Below are positions 44,173-53,086 of a stretch of 64,000 nucleotides of DNA, piece after piece (position 1 is the stretch's first letter; each line of letters starts with the position of its first letter). The position numbers and the translations under genes are program-made. The DNA lies in NCBI RefSeq assembly GCF_014529945.1, contig NZ_JACVFB010000005.1:496001-560000 (forward strand), read 5' to 3'. The notes under the pieces are model-generated. The model was not told where the DNA came from, did not search any database, and was given only the letters and a program-made list of their open reading frames with translations. Source of the stretch: Chitinophaga varians. GTDB taxonomy: Bacteria > Bacteroidota > Bacteroidia > Chitinophagales > Chitinophagaceae.

Positions 44173-45141
44173 TTATATTTGAGACGAAGGAGGCGCATCG
44201 GACATCCATGCGACTTTCTGTTCCGACTGATGCTCCTGTCCAATGATGTCCCGATAGAGTTCAGGACGGCGGGCCTGAATATAACGATATCCTCCGGCCA
44301 TCCGTAGTTTTTCGCGCGTGAGTGTGGCTGTGACCAATTGATCGCCAAGTTCGGTACATTCTGCCAGAATATCTCCAAAAGGATCGATTATCATAGATCG
44401 GCCGTTCCTGAGTTGATCGTGATCTACGCCAATGGGGTTAGAAAAGATGCAATAGATGGCATTATCATAGGCCCTTGCCGGTAGCCATTTCATTAACCAG
44501 TCGCGCCCTTTCATTCCTTCAAATTCCAGCCGCAAAGAAGTAGGGTCATTCTCTTTATTTTCCCATAGCCGGAGATCCACAAAACCCGCGCCTGGACGAG
44601 GTGAGGGAGTACACATGGTGGCATGTGGCATGAAAATGATTTCGGCGCCCAACAACCGCGTTGCCCTGACGTGCTCGATGATATTATTATCATAACAGAT
44701 CAAAATCCCGCATTTCCAGCCAAAGAGGTCGAAAATACAGTACTCATTCCCGGGACTGATATGGGGGTTAATAAAAGGGTGTAGTTTTCTGAATTTAGCA
44801 ACGAGCCCATTTTTATCCACGCATACATAGGCCTTATAGAGGCGCTGTTGTTCATCTTTTTCAAAGAGACCGGCAAGGATTACAACATCATAAGTTGCAG
44901 CAATAGCTGCCAGCTTTCTGATGGAGGGGCCTTCCGGGATCAGCTCTGCCAGGTCAAGCATTTGTTCTTTGGAAAGCTTGCTTGCAAATGTATATCCCGT
45001 GATAGAACATTCATGGAAGGCGATGACCTTTGCGCCCTGTGCGGATGCATTTGCAGTCATGCGTTCGATCGTGTCAAGATTGTAGGCTTTGTCTCCGCTG
45101 CGGTGTTCAAATTGAGCGGTCGCCATGATAAGTTTTTCCAT
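44173..45141 (-). CDS. Nitrilase-superfamily carbon-nitrogen hydrolase
   Basis: 322 residues from ATG 45141 (MEKLIMATAQFEH). The Glu-Lys-Cys triad is visible: VIAFHECSITGY (Glu), FRKLHPFINP (Lys) and GILICYDNNIIE (Cys). The family hydrolyses nitriles, amides or carbamyl groups; the branch cannot be told by eye, but FRKLHPF together with the CYDNN context suggests an aliphatic amidase or carbamoyl-putrescine-like enzyme. It starts 66 bp after the AraC stop and reads in the same direction, possibly regulated by it. Confidence 0.83.
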   Translation of the reverse strand: MEKLIMATAQFEHRSGDKAYNLDTIERMTANASAQGAKVIAFHECSITGYTFASKLSKEQMLDLAELIPEGPSIRKLAAIAATYDVVILAGLFEKDEQQRLYKAYVCVDKNGLVAKFRKLHPFINPHISPGNEYCIFDLFGWKCGILICYDNNIIEHVRATRLLGAEIIFMPHATMCTPSPRPGAGFVDLRLWENKENDPTSLRLEFEGMKGRDWLMKWLPARAYDNAIYCIFSNPIGVDHDQLRNGRSMIIDPFGDILAECTELGDQLVTATLTREKLRMAGGYRYIQARRPELYRDIIGQEHQSEQKVAWMSDAPPSSQI

Positions 45142-45207
45142 ATGGCAAAATTGCACATCGTCATTTGGAAAAAATTGTACAAACGCGACAGCTCCTTTTT
45201 TTTAGCA

Positions 45208-45999
45208 TCACAGCCGGAGGAGATTTACCGCCAACGGTTCGGAATGTTTGTAATACTGAGACGGCGTGAGTCCTGTAATCTTCCTGAATTCCCGGATCAG
45301 ATGAGCCTGATCATAGTATCCACTATCGTAGGCGCAGTGGGTGAGGTTGGGTTTGGGTGCGGCGTTTTGCAAAGATTTGACGAAGCTGAGGGTGCGCACG
45401 ATGTTACAAAAATGTTTGGGGCTGAGTCCAATGGCGGTGTTGAATTTACGCTCAAGCTGTCGGGAGTGACAACCGATGCTATCGGTCAGCTGCTGAATGG
45501 TAAGCACTCCTTTGTGCCTGTGGATCAAATCCAGGGCGGTATTGACTAAAGGGTCTCCCATGAAATGATGGGTGCTGAGCATCTTCCGAAAATAAAACTC
45601 AATATGCTCTAATTTTACACTTAAACTATCGGTAGCCGCTACCGCACTTTCCAAAGCCTGACCAACGCCGGCGAAAATGTCGGAAAGAGAAATGATTTTA
45701 TCGTTTAACTCGCTGGCAGGAACGTTGAGGAGGCGATAGAGGCCATGGGGATGAAAGACAATAATAATCAACCGGGCATCGCCTTGACAGCATATTTCTT
45801 TGTATTCCGTTATCTGTCCGTAACAAAAGGCAGCGGGAAGGGGCAAAGCATCAAGAAACAGCGTTTGATGAGAGGCAAGTACGATTCCGCTGCTGCCGTC
45901 CGAAAACAAACGGAGCTTTCGGCTATGATTTCCTGCTATGTTGAGGAAAAGATAATGCCTGATAAAGCCAGATAGATCTGAGGAAGGAGATACTTGCAT
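45208..45999 (-). CDS. AraC-family transcriptional regulator (DUF6597-type)
   Basis: 263 residues from ATG 45999 (MQVSPSSDLSGFIRHYLFLN); ATG at 46032 adds 11 residues. The N-terminal half has the DUF6597 style, the C-terminal the AraC HTH: LTIQQLTDSIGCHSRQLERKFNTAIG, then CAYDSGYYDQAHLIREFRKITG. It is a relative of the regulator at 7403. It lies upstream of the nitrilase-type gene in the same direction. Confidence 0.83.
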   Translation of the reverse strand: MQVSPSSDLSGFIRHYLFLNIAGNHSRKLRLFSDGSSGIVLASHQTLFLDALPLPAAFCYGQITEYKEICCQGDARLIIIVFHPHGLYRLLNVPASELNDKIISLSDIFAGVGQALESAVAATDSLSVKLEHIEFYFRKMLSTHHFMGDPLVNTALDLIHRHKGVLTIQQLTDSIGCHSRQLERKFNTAIGLSPKHFCNIVRTLSFVKSLQNAAPKPNLTHCAYDSGYYDQAHLIREFRKITGLTPSQYYKHSEPLAVNLLRL

Positions 46000-46156
46000 G
46001 GGCAAACACAGGGAAAATCTTTGTCCCCGCAACTTAAAGGTAGGGTATTTAATATCAAGGCAATGAAAAAGAGGAAAACAAGGACGTCCCGACCCCTGGA
46101 AATAATTGACAGGTAATCTACGGAATAAAGAAGGGGCCAGTAAGAAAATTCTCGAA

Positions 46157-46200
46157 ACTAAAAAGCCTCCAAATCTTTCGATTTGAAGGCTTTAAAGCTT
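46157..46200 (-). terminator. tRNA-Asp terminator
   Basis: On the minus strand GCCTTCAAATC-GAAA-GATTTGGAGGC, with one U-G pair and a GAAA tetraloop, followed by TTTTTAG. It begins just downstream of the tRNA 3' end. Confidence 0.8.
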
Positions 46201-46201
46201 G

Positions 46202-46275
46202 CGGACTGGACGGGACTCGAACCCGCGACCTCCGCCGTGACAGGGCGGCATTCTAACCGACTGAACTACCAATCC
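46202..46275 (-). tRNA. tRNA-Asp (anticodon GTC)
   Basis: Reading on the minus strand: 7-bp acceptor stem GGATTGG / CCAGTCC with one T-G pair; D-loop GTAGTTCAGTCGGTTAGA; anticodon stem CCGCC / GGCGG with loop CTGTCAC (anticodon GTC, so Asp); T-arm CGCGGGTTCGAGTCCCG. Discriminator G, 74 nt, CCA not encoded. A queuosine would be inserted at G34 of this anticodon where the pathway exists. Confidence 0.97.
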
Positions 46276-46293
46276 TCTTCCCCTAAGGGAGTG

Positions 46294-46329
46294 CGAAGGT
46301 AAAGATTTCTTTTTTTATTTTCCAACAAA
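46294..46329 (-). promoter_or_regulatory. Promoter of tRNA-Asp
   Basis: On the minus strand, a -33 TTTGTTGG (46322-46329) and a -7 box TACCTTCG (46294-46301, 7 of 8 to TAnnTTTG) are separated by 21 bp counting from the inner TTG, 18 bp upstream of the tRNA 5' end. This spacing fits the Bacteroidota sigma-ABfr consensus. Confidence 0.6.
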
Positions 46330-46383
46330 TCGGCAAGATTTTTTTTACGCATATCATTTTAAGAGAGCAAGGGCAAAGAATAC

Positions 46384-46391
46384 TATTTTTG
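46384..46391 (+). promoter_or_regulatory. Candidate -7 box upstream of GluQ-RS
   Basis: TATTTTTG fits TAnnTTTG exactly. It would place transcription start near 46398, so the GluQ-RS start codon should lie beyond that, where no ATG is present. No -33 element is evident. Confidence 0.35.
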
Positions 46392-46407
46392 TGAAAACAG
46401 GTTCCAC

Positions 46408-47346
46408 ATAGAAAAGATACTGCACCGTCACGACTATCCGGCGCATCGTAAAACCCGTATCGCGCCCACGCCCAGCGGCTTTCTGCATCTGGGCAACGTG
46501 TTTTCTTTTGTGCTGACGGCCACGCTGGCACGCCGTTGTGGTGCTTCCATTCTCCTCAGGATAGACGATATGGACCAGCAGCGGGTAAGACCGGAATATG
46601 TGCAGGATATCTTCGATACGCTGCATTTCCTGGAAATACCCTGGGAGGAAGGGCCCCGTACGCCGGAAGACCTGAAGCGGGAATGGTCGCAGCTGCATCG
46701 TGAAGCGCTCTATCAGCAGGCACTGGAAGCGTTGAAGGCAGGAGATAAACTTTTTGCCTGCGACTGTAGCCGGTCGCGGTTACAACACACCGGCGGCGTG
46801 TATGATGGTCATTGCCTTCACCGCCAACTGCCATGGGACGCTCCTGATGTTTGCTGGCGCATCAACACGGCCACGCCATTATCCCTGGACATGCGTACGG
46901 CCAAGGGGGTGCTATCGGCCACGCTGCCAGCTGAACAGCGGTATTTTGTGGTGAGGAAAAAAGATGGCCATGCTGCCTACCAGCTGGCATCAGTAATAGA
47001 CGACGATTATTTCGGGGTAGACCTGATCGTCAGAGGAGAAGACCTCTGGGATTCCACGCTGGCACAGTTATACCTGGCCCAACTGGCAGGGATGGACTGC
47101 TTCGGGGATACTACCTTTTATCATCATACCCTCCTGATGGAGACGCCCGATAAAAAACTCTCCAAGTCGGAAGGTGCTACTGCTGTACGTTACCTCCGAC
47201 AGCAAGGCAAAACAAAAGCTGACGTCTTTGCTGCCATTGCCGGTATGCTTGGCATCCGGGAACACGCGGCGGACTGGCAAACGCTGGGCGGCCTGTTGCT
47301 GGATCATTACCCGGTGTTGCGGCAGCCGGTGCCAACACAATATTGA
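46408..47346 (+). CDS. gluQ: Glutamyl-Q tRNA(Asp) synthetase (GluQ-RS)
   Basis: Catalytic core of class I glutamyl-tRNA synthetases without the anticodon-binding domain, about 312 residues if counted from 46408. Signature PTPSGFLHLGN (HIGH) begins at codon 46465, KLSKS (KMSKS) is present, and FACDCSRSRLQHTGGVYDGHC gives the zinc pattern C-x-C-x11-Y-x3-C that marks GluQ-RS (YadB). GluQ-RS attaches glutamate to queuosine at position 34 of tRNA-Asp. Oddity: the frame is open from 46363 but holds no ATG, so the start is uncertain (ATA 46408 or 46417, CTG 46420; a GTG at 46391 is one frame off). A start at GTG 46498 would lose the HIGH motif. The gene lies divergent to tRNA-Asp(GTC), its expected substrate. 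Confidence 0.8.
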   Translation: MEKILHRHDYPAHRKTRIAPTPSGFLHLGNVFSFVLTATLARRCGASILLRIDDMDQQRVRPEYVQDIFDTLHFLEIPWEEGPRTPEDLKREWSQLHREALYQQALEALKAGDKLFACDCSRSRLQHTGGVYDGHCLHRQLPWDAPDVCWRINTATPLSLDMRTAKGVLSATLPAEQRYFVVRKKDGHAAYQLASVIDDDYFGVDLIVRGEDLWDSTLAQLYLAQLAGMDCFGDTTFYHHTLLMETPDKKLSKSEGATAVRYLRQQGKTKADVFAAIAGMLGIREHAADWQTLGGLLLDHYPVLRQPVPTQY

Positions 47347-47355
47347 ACCATTGGT

Positions 47356-47401
47356 AATGATTTCTTAATAGTGGTTATGTAGCTTCACACCCGAAATCAT
47401 T
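47356..47401. promoter_or_regulatory. Perfect 9-bp inverted repeat upstream of 7TM-AraC gene
   Basis: AATGATTTC (47356-47364) and GAAATCATT (47393-47401), 28 bp apart, immediately upstream of the ATG at 47415. Possible autoregulatory operator; unproven. Confidence 0.3.
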
Positions 47402-47414
47402 AAACAGGGGTGTT

Positions 47415-48611
47415 ATGAAGTATATTATTTTACTGGGAGCTTTTCAGGCATTGGTTGTATTCAGCATCTTCGTTATCAGCCATAAGAAAAGATCTTCCGA
47501 TAATATATTGAGCTGGTTTTTAATGTTGGTGTTTGTCCATCTGGGCGCAGGTTTTATGCTGCATACGTTGTTCCCCCATGCGGAAATCCACAAACAGTAT
47601 TACACATTTATCACGTTGATGTATGCGCCGGTGTTGTGGATGTATACTACCCACCTCTCCGGAAGATGCCAGCAGGCCCGGCGGAGCAACTACCTCCATT
47701 TCCTGCCGGCGATAGGCGCTGCGATCGTGTATTTTGCGATTGCCGGTTATATCATTGCCCACAATGGTAAAACACCGCCCGCCATCATTTATTATAACCA
47801 GACGGTGGGGTACATAGCATTGGTATCTTATCCGTTGTATGCCATACTATCGCTGTGGGAGGCCCGACGGATCCCGGCTTTCTGGCAGTCGGAAAAACAG
47901 CTGGTCCGTTTTATGGCGATCATGTTTCTGGCCACCACGCTTTTTAGCTGCCTGCTGACGGTCAATAATACCCTGTCCCCGGCTTCCCGGTTTATTATTG
48001 ATACCCACCTCTGGGGTAGAATCATTACCTACATCTCACTGTTGAGTATCTGCCTGGCGATTGGCCGGGTGAGAATTTTATTTTTGATGGATACCGGCAC
48101 TTCACTGCCGCTGCTGGAAAACGCCCCTCCTGTGGCTGCTGTGACAGAAGAGCCATTAGAAGAAGGGGGAATGCCGGATACCTCCTCGCTCCCGCGGAAA
48201 TCTGTGCTCTCTGCCCCGCAACAAGCTGCCATCGCCGCTCAGGTGAAACAATGGATGTACGAGAAAGCACTTTATAAAGACCCTGAACTGACGCTGGATA
48301 AACTGGCCGCTGTCATGGAAATATCCCGGCATCATCTTTCAGAGGCGCTGAATCAGTACCTCGGACAGTCTTTTTATCAGTTCATCAACGAATACAGGAT
48401 CCGGGAAGTGGTGAAGCTGTTAGACAAACACCGGCAGGACAAAGAAATCCCCAACATCCTTTCTCTGGCGTTTGAAGCTGGTTTCCATTCCAAGTCATCG
48501 TTTAATCAGTACTTCAAAAAAGTGACCGGTACTACCCCTTCCGCCTATATGAAAAGTAAAAATACGGTGGTAATAACCGCGCAAAGTACGGTGAATGGCG
48601 CCCTGACATGA
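47415..48611 (+). CDS. Membrane-bound AraC-family regulator with 7TM N-terminus
   Basis: 398 residues. About seven transmembrane helices (residues 1-220, e.g. IILLGAFQALVVFSIFVIS, AIGAAIVYFAIAGYIIA) are followed by a linker and a cytoplasmic AraC HTH at the C-terminus: LTLDKLAAVMEISRHHLSEALNQYLG and NILSLAFEAGFHSKSSFNQYFKKVTG. It would sense a signal in or outside the membrane and act on DNA without a separate regulator. It lies upstream of the TonB receptor and PI-PLC genes in the same direction, and may control them. Confidence 0.85.
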   Translation: MKYIILLGAFQALVVFSIFVISHKKRSSDNILSWFLMLVFVHLGAGFMLHTLFPHAEIHKQYYTFITLMYAPVLWMYTTHLSGRCQQARRSNYLHFLPAIGAAIVYFAIAGYIIAHNGKTPPAIIYYNQTVGYIALVSYPLYAILSLWEARRIPAFWQSEKQLVRFMAIMFLATTLFSCLLTVNNTLSPASRFIIDTHLWGRIITYISLLSICLAIGRVRILFLMDTGTSLPLLENAPPVAAVTEEPLEEGGMPDTSSLPRKSVLSAPQQAAIAAQVKQWMYEKALYKDPELTLDKLAAVMEISRHHLSEALNQYLGQSFYQFINEYRIREVVKLLDKHRQDKEIPNILSLAFEAGFHSKSSFNQYFKKVTGTTPSAYMKSKNTVVITAQSTVNGALT

Positions 48612-48766
48612 TCAGCTTAACAATTCCGTAATATTTTATAACTAATTGATTTTAAATTGATAATAATAGTCTTTGTTTGTCCCGATCGATAAAATCGTAC
48701 GTCTTTATCTAGAAGGACGACTTCTGCTGACCTCCTGCTCAACTTTGCGGAAAAATATTTTTCGCC

Positions 48767-51553
48767 ATGAGCAGCCGGCTTTTATTATTGATTTTACTCC
48801 TGCCTGTTTTCTGTACGGCACAGCAGATCAGGGGAAGTATTTTATCCAAAGAAGGTCCCTTGCCTTCGGCCACCATTGTCATCGATGGTTCCGGAACACA
48901 AACAGATCTTTCGGGGGTTTTTAACATCACCCTCCGGAAAACAGGGAAAGTGACACTGAAGATCAACTATGTGGGGTTTGCCGTTAAAACACTGGAGGTC
49001 GATGTTAAACCGGGATTAAACCAACTGGGCGCCATTATGATGGAACCTGCCAACGATGTACTGGGAGAAGTAGTGGTGAAAGGCGCTTCTGCCGGTTCAC
49101 AGATACGGGCCATCAGCATCAAAAAGAATGCGCCGGGAATTATGGAGGTGCTGGCGGCAGATGCTATCGGTAAGCTGCCGGACCGTAATGCGGCGGAAGC
49201 GGTACAACGCATCCAGGGTGTTTCCATCGAGCGCGATCAGGGCGAAGGACGGTATGTGTCTGTACGCGGTACGCCTATCCAGTGGAGCGCCACCCTGCTG
49301 AATGGGAACCGCCTGCCTACGGCCAGCCTGGATTACACCGACCGCCGCATTCAGATGGATATCTTCCCATCGGAGCTGATAGAATATGTACAGTTGTCCA
49401 AAGCCATCACGCCGGATATGGAAGGCGATGCCATCGGCGGGTCTATCAACTTCATCACCAAAGCGGCGCCGCAGTCAAGGATGCTGCGCGTCAATGCAGC
49501 CGGCGGATATGGCGACCAGGCCCGCAAAGGTTCCTATAATGCGTCCATCGTTTATGGCGATCGCCTGCTGAAAGGCAAACTGGGCTTTGTATTATCAGGC
49601 GTCATTTGGGACCGTACCTCCGCCCAGGACCGTTATAACATGAACTACGATTTCGCCAATCCTAACGTAAAACAGTCCTATTCCATTACCGACCTGCAAC
49701 TGCGTGATTATATTGCCCACCGCAAAACCATCGGTCTCAACGCCGGCCTGGAATACAAATTCAACGACCGGCACAAGATACAGTTCAGAGGCATCTACAG
49801 TTCTTTCCTCGACGGACAGAACGTACGCGAAACCTATTTCTATTTCAACAATAAAAACGCCACCATCACCGACAGAGCCTCTAATTACTTCACGGACCTG
49901 TATTCGGGAGAATTGAGCGGTCAGTCGGTCCTCTCCGGAAAACTGACGCTGGACTGGGCAGCGGGCATGGATAAATCGAAATTCCGCTTTAAAGACCCGG
50001 GATACTATCCCATGGCCACTTTCCAGCAGGCGGTCACCTACGAGGGACTGGCTGCTGACGGTAAAAAATACCTGGCCATGGATGCTCCTGATGGAAAAGG
50101 AGACGTGATAGACGCCGTATTACCACATATATCGGTCAACACGCCCATTACTGCCGATGCCATGAAGCTGTCGCAGGTGATTATGCTGCGCGCCACCAAC
50201 TGGGAAGAGAACAAACGTTTCAGCTTCAATTTAAAATACACCCCGTCGGAAAAACTGATGCTGAAGTTCGGTGGTAAGTTCATCCATAAAGACAAGGTGG
50301 TGCAGTCTCCTTATAATATATACCTGGCGGGTATGCAGGGGGCGGCGCCTTCCATGGCCAGCCTCGGCACCGAGCCATTCCCTTACAACGGCGGTTTCCT
50401 GTCGGAAATCCATTCTCCCTATAACAATGTGGTCATCGATCAGATGGCGCTGGGAAACCTGAGATCGCTCGTAACACCGGAAGGTATCCAACAGTATAAG
50501 CTGTATCCTTTCCAGGTGGATTCCGCTACCAATGCGTCTGGCGCTACCAAATACTTCAGTGGTGTGGAAAACGTATATGCGCTTTACGTGATGGGAGAAT
50601 ATAAGGTCTCCGAAAAAATCACGCTGACCGGCGGTATCCGCAACGAGTACAATAAAGTAACATTTAACGGCAGCAAAGTAAATGGCAAGCAGGTGACGGC
50701 TATCACGCAGGACAATAGTTACAATGCTTTTCTGCCCATGCTGCACATGAAATACAATGTAACGGACAAGGATATACTCCGTATAGCGTATACCCGCAGC
50801 TTCGCCCGGGCGGATTTCAATAATCTGAATCCCGGTACCACACAGGATGACGCCAATAAACTGATCACCCGGGGCAATGCCGGCCTGAGACCTACGTTCG
50901 CCAATAATTTCGACCTGATGGCCGAGCATTATTTCGGCGGTATCGGTATGGTCAATGTGGGTGCTTTCTACAAAAAACTTACGGATCTGGTATATACCAA
51001 TCAATCTTCCGAAAACATCAACGGCATACAGTATACGGTAAGCGAGCCACAGAACCTGCAAGGGGCCTGGCTGGCAGGCTTTGAGGCTGGTTTTGTAAAA
51101 AGATTCACCGGCTTGCCGGGCTTATGGAAAGGATTGGGGGTAGATGTAAACTATACCTATACCGATTCCAGAGTAAAAATCCCCCGCTTTGTGAATAACG
51201 AGAAGATCGAAGACAACAGCGTGATTCCTAAACAGGCCAAACATATCTTCAACGCTTCGCTGCTGTATGAATACGGGAAGTTCATGGCCAGAATCGCTGG
51301 TAACTACAAAGGCAAATACCTGGACGTGATCCGTCAGGCTGCCGGCCCCGACCACTACCGCTGGTATGCGGAGAATTTTACGGTCGACTTTTCCGCGTCC
51401 TATGCTATCACGCCAAAGATCCGGACATTCCTGGAGCTGAACAATATTACCAATGCGCCGGTGCGCTACTATCACGGCACTTTTGATCGGGTGGAGCAGG
51501 CCGAATGGTATGCTCTCCGTGGACAGCTGGGCGTGAGCGTGAAAATTTTCTAA
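48767..51553 (+). CDS. TonB-dependent receptor with carboxypeptidase-regulatory domain
   Basis: 928 residues. Signal peptide MSSRLLLLILLLPVFCTAQQ. A carboxypeptidase-regulatory-like domain (GSILSKEGPLPSATIVIDG) is followed by the plug domain with VSIERDQGEGRYVSVRG and NAAEAVQRIQG, then a barrel ending in NITNAPVRYYHGTFDRVEQAEWY and the terminal aromatic pattern. This plug style is that of the FecA-like receptors with N-terminal extension, not SusC; no SusD follows. The ATG of the PI-PLC-like gene is 20 bp after its stop, so uptake of a product of that enzyme is a possible link. Confidence 0.87.
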   Translation: MSSRLLLLILLLPVFCTAQQIRGSILSKEGPLPSATIVIDGSGTQTDLSGVFNITLRKTGKVTLKINYVGFAVKTLEVDVKPGLNQLGAIMMEPANDVLGEVVVKGASAGSQIRAISIKKNAPGIMEVLAADAIGKLPDRNAAEAVQRIQGVSIERDQGEGRYVSVRGTPIQWSATLLNGNRLPTASLDYTDRRIQMDIFPSELIEYVQLSKAITPDMEGDAIGGSINFITKAAPQSRMLRVNAAGGYGDQARKGSYNASIVYGDRLLKGKLGFVLSGVIWDRTSAQDRYNMNYDFANPNVKQSYSITDLQLRDYIAHRKTIGLNAGLEYKFNDRHKIQFRGIYSSFLDGQNVRETYFYFNNKNATITDRASNYFTDLYSGELSGQSVLSGKLTLDWAAGMDKSKFRFKDPGYYPMATFQQAVTYEGLAADGKKYLAMDAPDGKGDVIDAVLPHISVNTPITADAMKLSQVIMLRATNWEENKRFSFNLKYTPSEKLMLKFGGKFIHKDKVVQSPYNIYLAGMQGAAPSMASLGTEPFPYNGGFLSEIHSPYNNVVIDQMALGNLRSLVTPEGIQQYKLYPFQVDSATNASGATKYFSGVENVYALYVMGEYKVSEKITLTGGIRNEYNKVTFNGSKVNGKQVTAITQDNSYNAFLPMLHMKYNVTDKDILRIAYTRSFARADFNNLNPGTTQDDANKLITRGNAGLRPTFANNFDLMAEHYFGGIGMVNVGAFYKKLTDLVYTNQSSENINGIQYTVSEPQNLQGAWLAGFEAGFVKRFTGLPGLWKGLGVDVNYTYTDSRVKIPRFVNNEKIEDNSVIPKQAKHIFNASLLYEYGKFMARIAGNYKGKYLDVIRQAAGPDHYRWYAENFTVDFSASYAITPKIRTFLELNNITNAPVRYYHGTFDRVEQAEWYALRGQLGVSVKIF

Positions 51554-51573
51554 CAACAAAAAATCAATTGACG

Positions 51574-52761
51574 ATGCAGACAACTATCACCCGTGCGTTG
51601 GGAACAATGCTGATGGCCTGTGCTACCACTATTTGCGGGGCACAGTCGCTGGACACACTTAAGATAAATCAGGTACAGGTACTGGGCACGCACAACAGCT
51701 ACGCCCGCCCTGTGGATTCTGCGGTACTGGCTTTGGTAGATCCTATTATTGAAAAGGTGGGCCAGACCTTTATGAAGAGCATGTCGAAGGAACAGCTGGC
51801 ATCTTTTCAGGAGTTTCATCCTAATTCAATGAAGTTGGGTGAAGGACTACGTTACAACCATCCTCCGTTTGACGTGCAGCTGGACGCGGGTATAAGAAGC
51901 ATCGAGATAGATGTGTATAACGATCCTACCGGTAACCGTTTTAATGATCCAGCCACTTATCGGATACTGCGTCAGAAAGGGGTGACCAACCTGGCGCCTT
52001 TTGATACCAAAGACCTGGACAAACCGGGTTTCAAAGTGTTGCACATGGCGGATATTGATTTCCGTACCCACTATACCACGTTTAAAGCCGCGTTGTCGGC
52101 CATGCGTTCCTGGTCTGACGCACATCCGGGTCACTTCCCTATCTATGTGATGATTGAAGCGAAAGACAAAGGCATTCCGTTATTCCCCGGCTCCGCGGTG
52201 GTGCTGCCTTTCGATGAGAAGGCCTTTGATGCGCTGGACCAGGAAGTGATTGCTCAGCTGGGCAGGGACAAACTCATCACGCCGGATGATGTACATGGTA
52301 AATATCCTACGCTGCGTGATGCCGTGCTGGCTAAAAACTGGCCAACCGTAAAAGCTGCCAGCGGTAAATTCATTTTCCTGTTGCTGCCGTCTACTGCGGG
52401 CATGAACCTGGTGTCTGACTATGCTAAAAACAGGCCTAACCTCGAAGGCCGGGTGATGTTCATGCAGTCGGCGCCACAGGACAGCTATGCCGCGTTCTTG
52501 CTGTTGGACAACGCCATCGTGCGCCAGCAGGAGATACAGCAGGCCGCGCAACAGGGTTTTCTGATCAGGACCCGTTCTGATATTGAAACGTACGAGGCGA
52601 AAGTAAATGATCATACCCGCGCCGAGGCAGCGTTTAAAAGTGGCGCGCAGATTATCTCCACCGACTTTTTCCGTCCGGGAAATAGTTATGGTACACCCTA
52701 TTTTGTAACCCTGCCGGGTGGCGGGGAGGCAAGACCTAATCCCGTGAATACTGCGAAGTAA
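51574..52761 (+). CDS. Secreted Ca2+-dependent PI-PLC-like phosphodiesterase
   Basis: 395 residues from ATG 51574. Signal peptide to about residue 23 (RALGTMLMACATTICGAQ). Catalytic half-site VLGTHNSYARPVD, then YNHPPFDVQLDAGIRSIEIDVYNDP and a second metal/His region VLHMADIDFRTHYTTFK; the order is that of the PI-PLC-C1/PF16670 family of calcium-dependent phosphoinositide phospholipases. A glycerophosphodiester or inositol-lipid substrate is plausible. It lies in the same unit as the TonB receptor, and ends before a terminator. Confidence 0.8.
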   Translation: MQTTITRALGTMLMACATTICGAQSLDTLKINQVQVLGTHNSYARPVDSAVLALVDPIIEKVGQTFMKSMSKEQLASFQEFHPNSMKLGEGLRYNHPPFDVQLDAGIRSIEIDVYNDPTGNRFNDPATYRILRQKGVTNLAPFDTKDLDKPGFKVLHMADIDFRTHYTTFKAALSAMRSWSDAHPGHFPIYVMIEAKDKGIPLFPGSAVVLPFDEKAFDALDQEVIAQLGRDKLITPDDVHGKYPTLRDAVLAKNWPTVKAASGKFIFLLLPSTAGMNLVSDYAKNRPNLEGRVMFMQSAPQDSYAAFLLLDNAIVRQQEIQQAAQQGFLIRTRSDIETYEAKVNDHTRAEAAFKSGAQIISTDFFRPGNSYGTPYFVTLPGGGEARPNPVNTAK

Positions 52762-52779
52762 TCAGGGTTTGTTTCTATG

Positions 52780-52820
52780 CAGCAGCATCACTTCTTCAGC
52801 GGTGATGCTGTTGTTTTTTT
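52780..52820 (+). terminator. Rho-independent terminator
   Basis: CAGCAGCATCAC / GTGATGCTGTTG with one G-T pair, 10-base loop and T8, 19 bp after the PI-PLC-like stop. Confidence 0.8.
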
Positions 52821-53086
52821 TGGGGGAATAATTCGCAATAGGCAGCGCTGTAAGTTTGCCCGATGCAACGAGTATAACGGAGATGCCTATATTATCAAAA
52901 GCGACGGTCGACCCTGGCGCCGGCGAAAGTGATAGCCATGGTATTATTGGCCAGGAAGGACGTCCTTTCGGGGATCTTCCCTGTAATTCCTTGCAGGTAA
53001 GGGGCATAAGGATATGGTTATTTTGTGTTATATCGACTCAAGTGGTTGGTAGTCAAATAATAAGGTAAGGTTGCCTCACAAGATGG
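52821..53086. other. Intergenic region without a supported gene
   Basis: About 270 bp. Short frames are open on both strands (52856-53068 plus, 52762-53007 minus), the former overlapping the latter, and neither has family-like sequence or a ribosome-binding site. A remnant of a lost gene is possible, not demonstrated. Confidence 0.4.

Noticed and set aside
44107..46200. Genomic island at tRNA-Asp bounded by attachment sites
   Set aside because: The shared sequence is a terminator downstream of the tRNA, the tRNA 3' end is not duplicated, and there is no integrase.
46498..47346. GTG at 46498 as the start of the glutamyl-Q synthetase
   Set aside because: It would remove the HIGH motif needed for ATP binding; the homologous sequence clearly extends upstream.
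52762..53068. Small genes on either strand in the gap before the DUF1266 gene
   Set aside because: No recognisable domain, no ribosome-binding site, and the frames overlap each other and a terminator.
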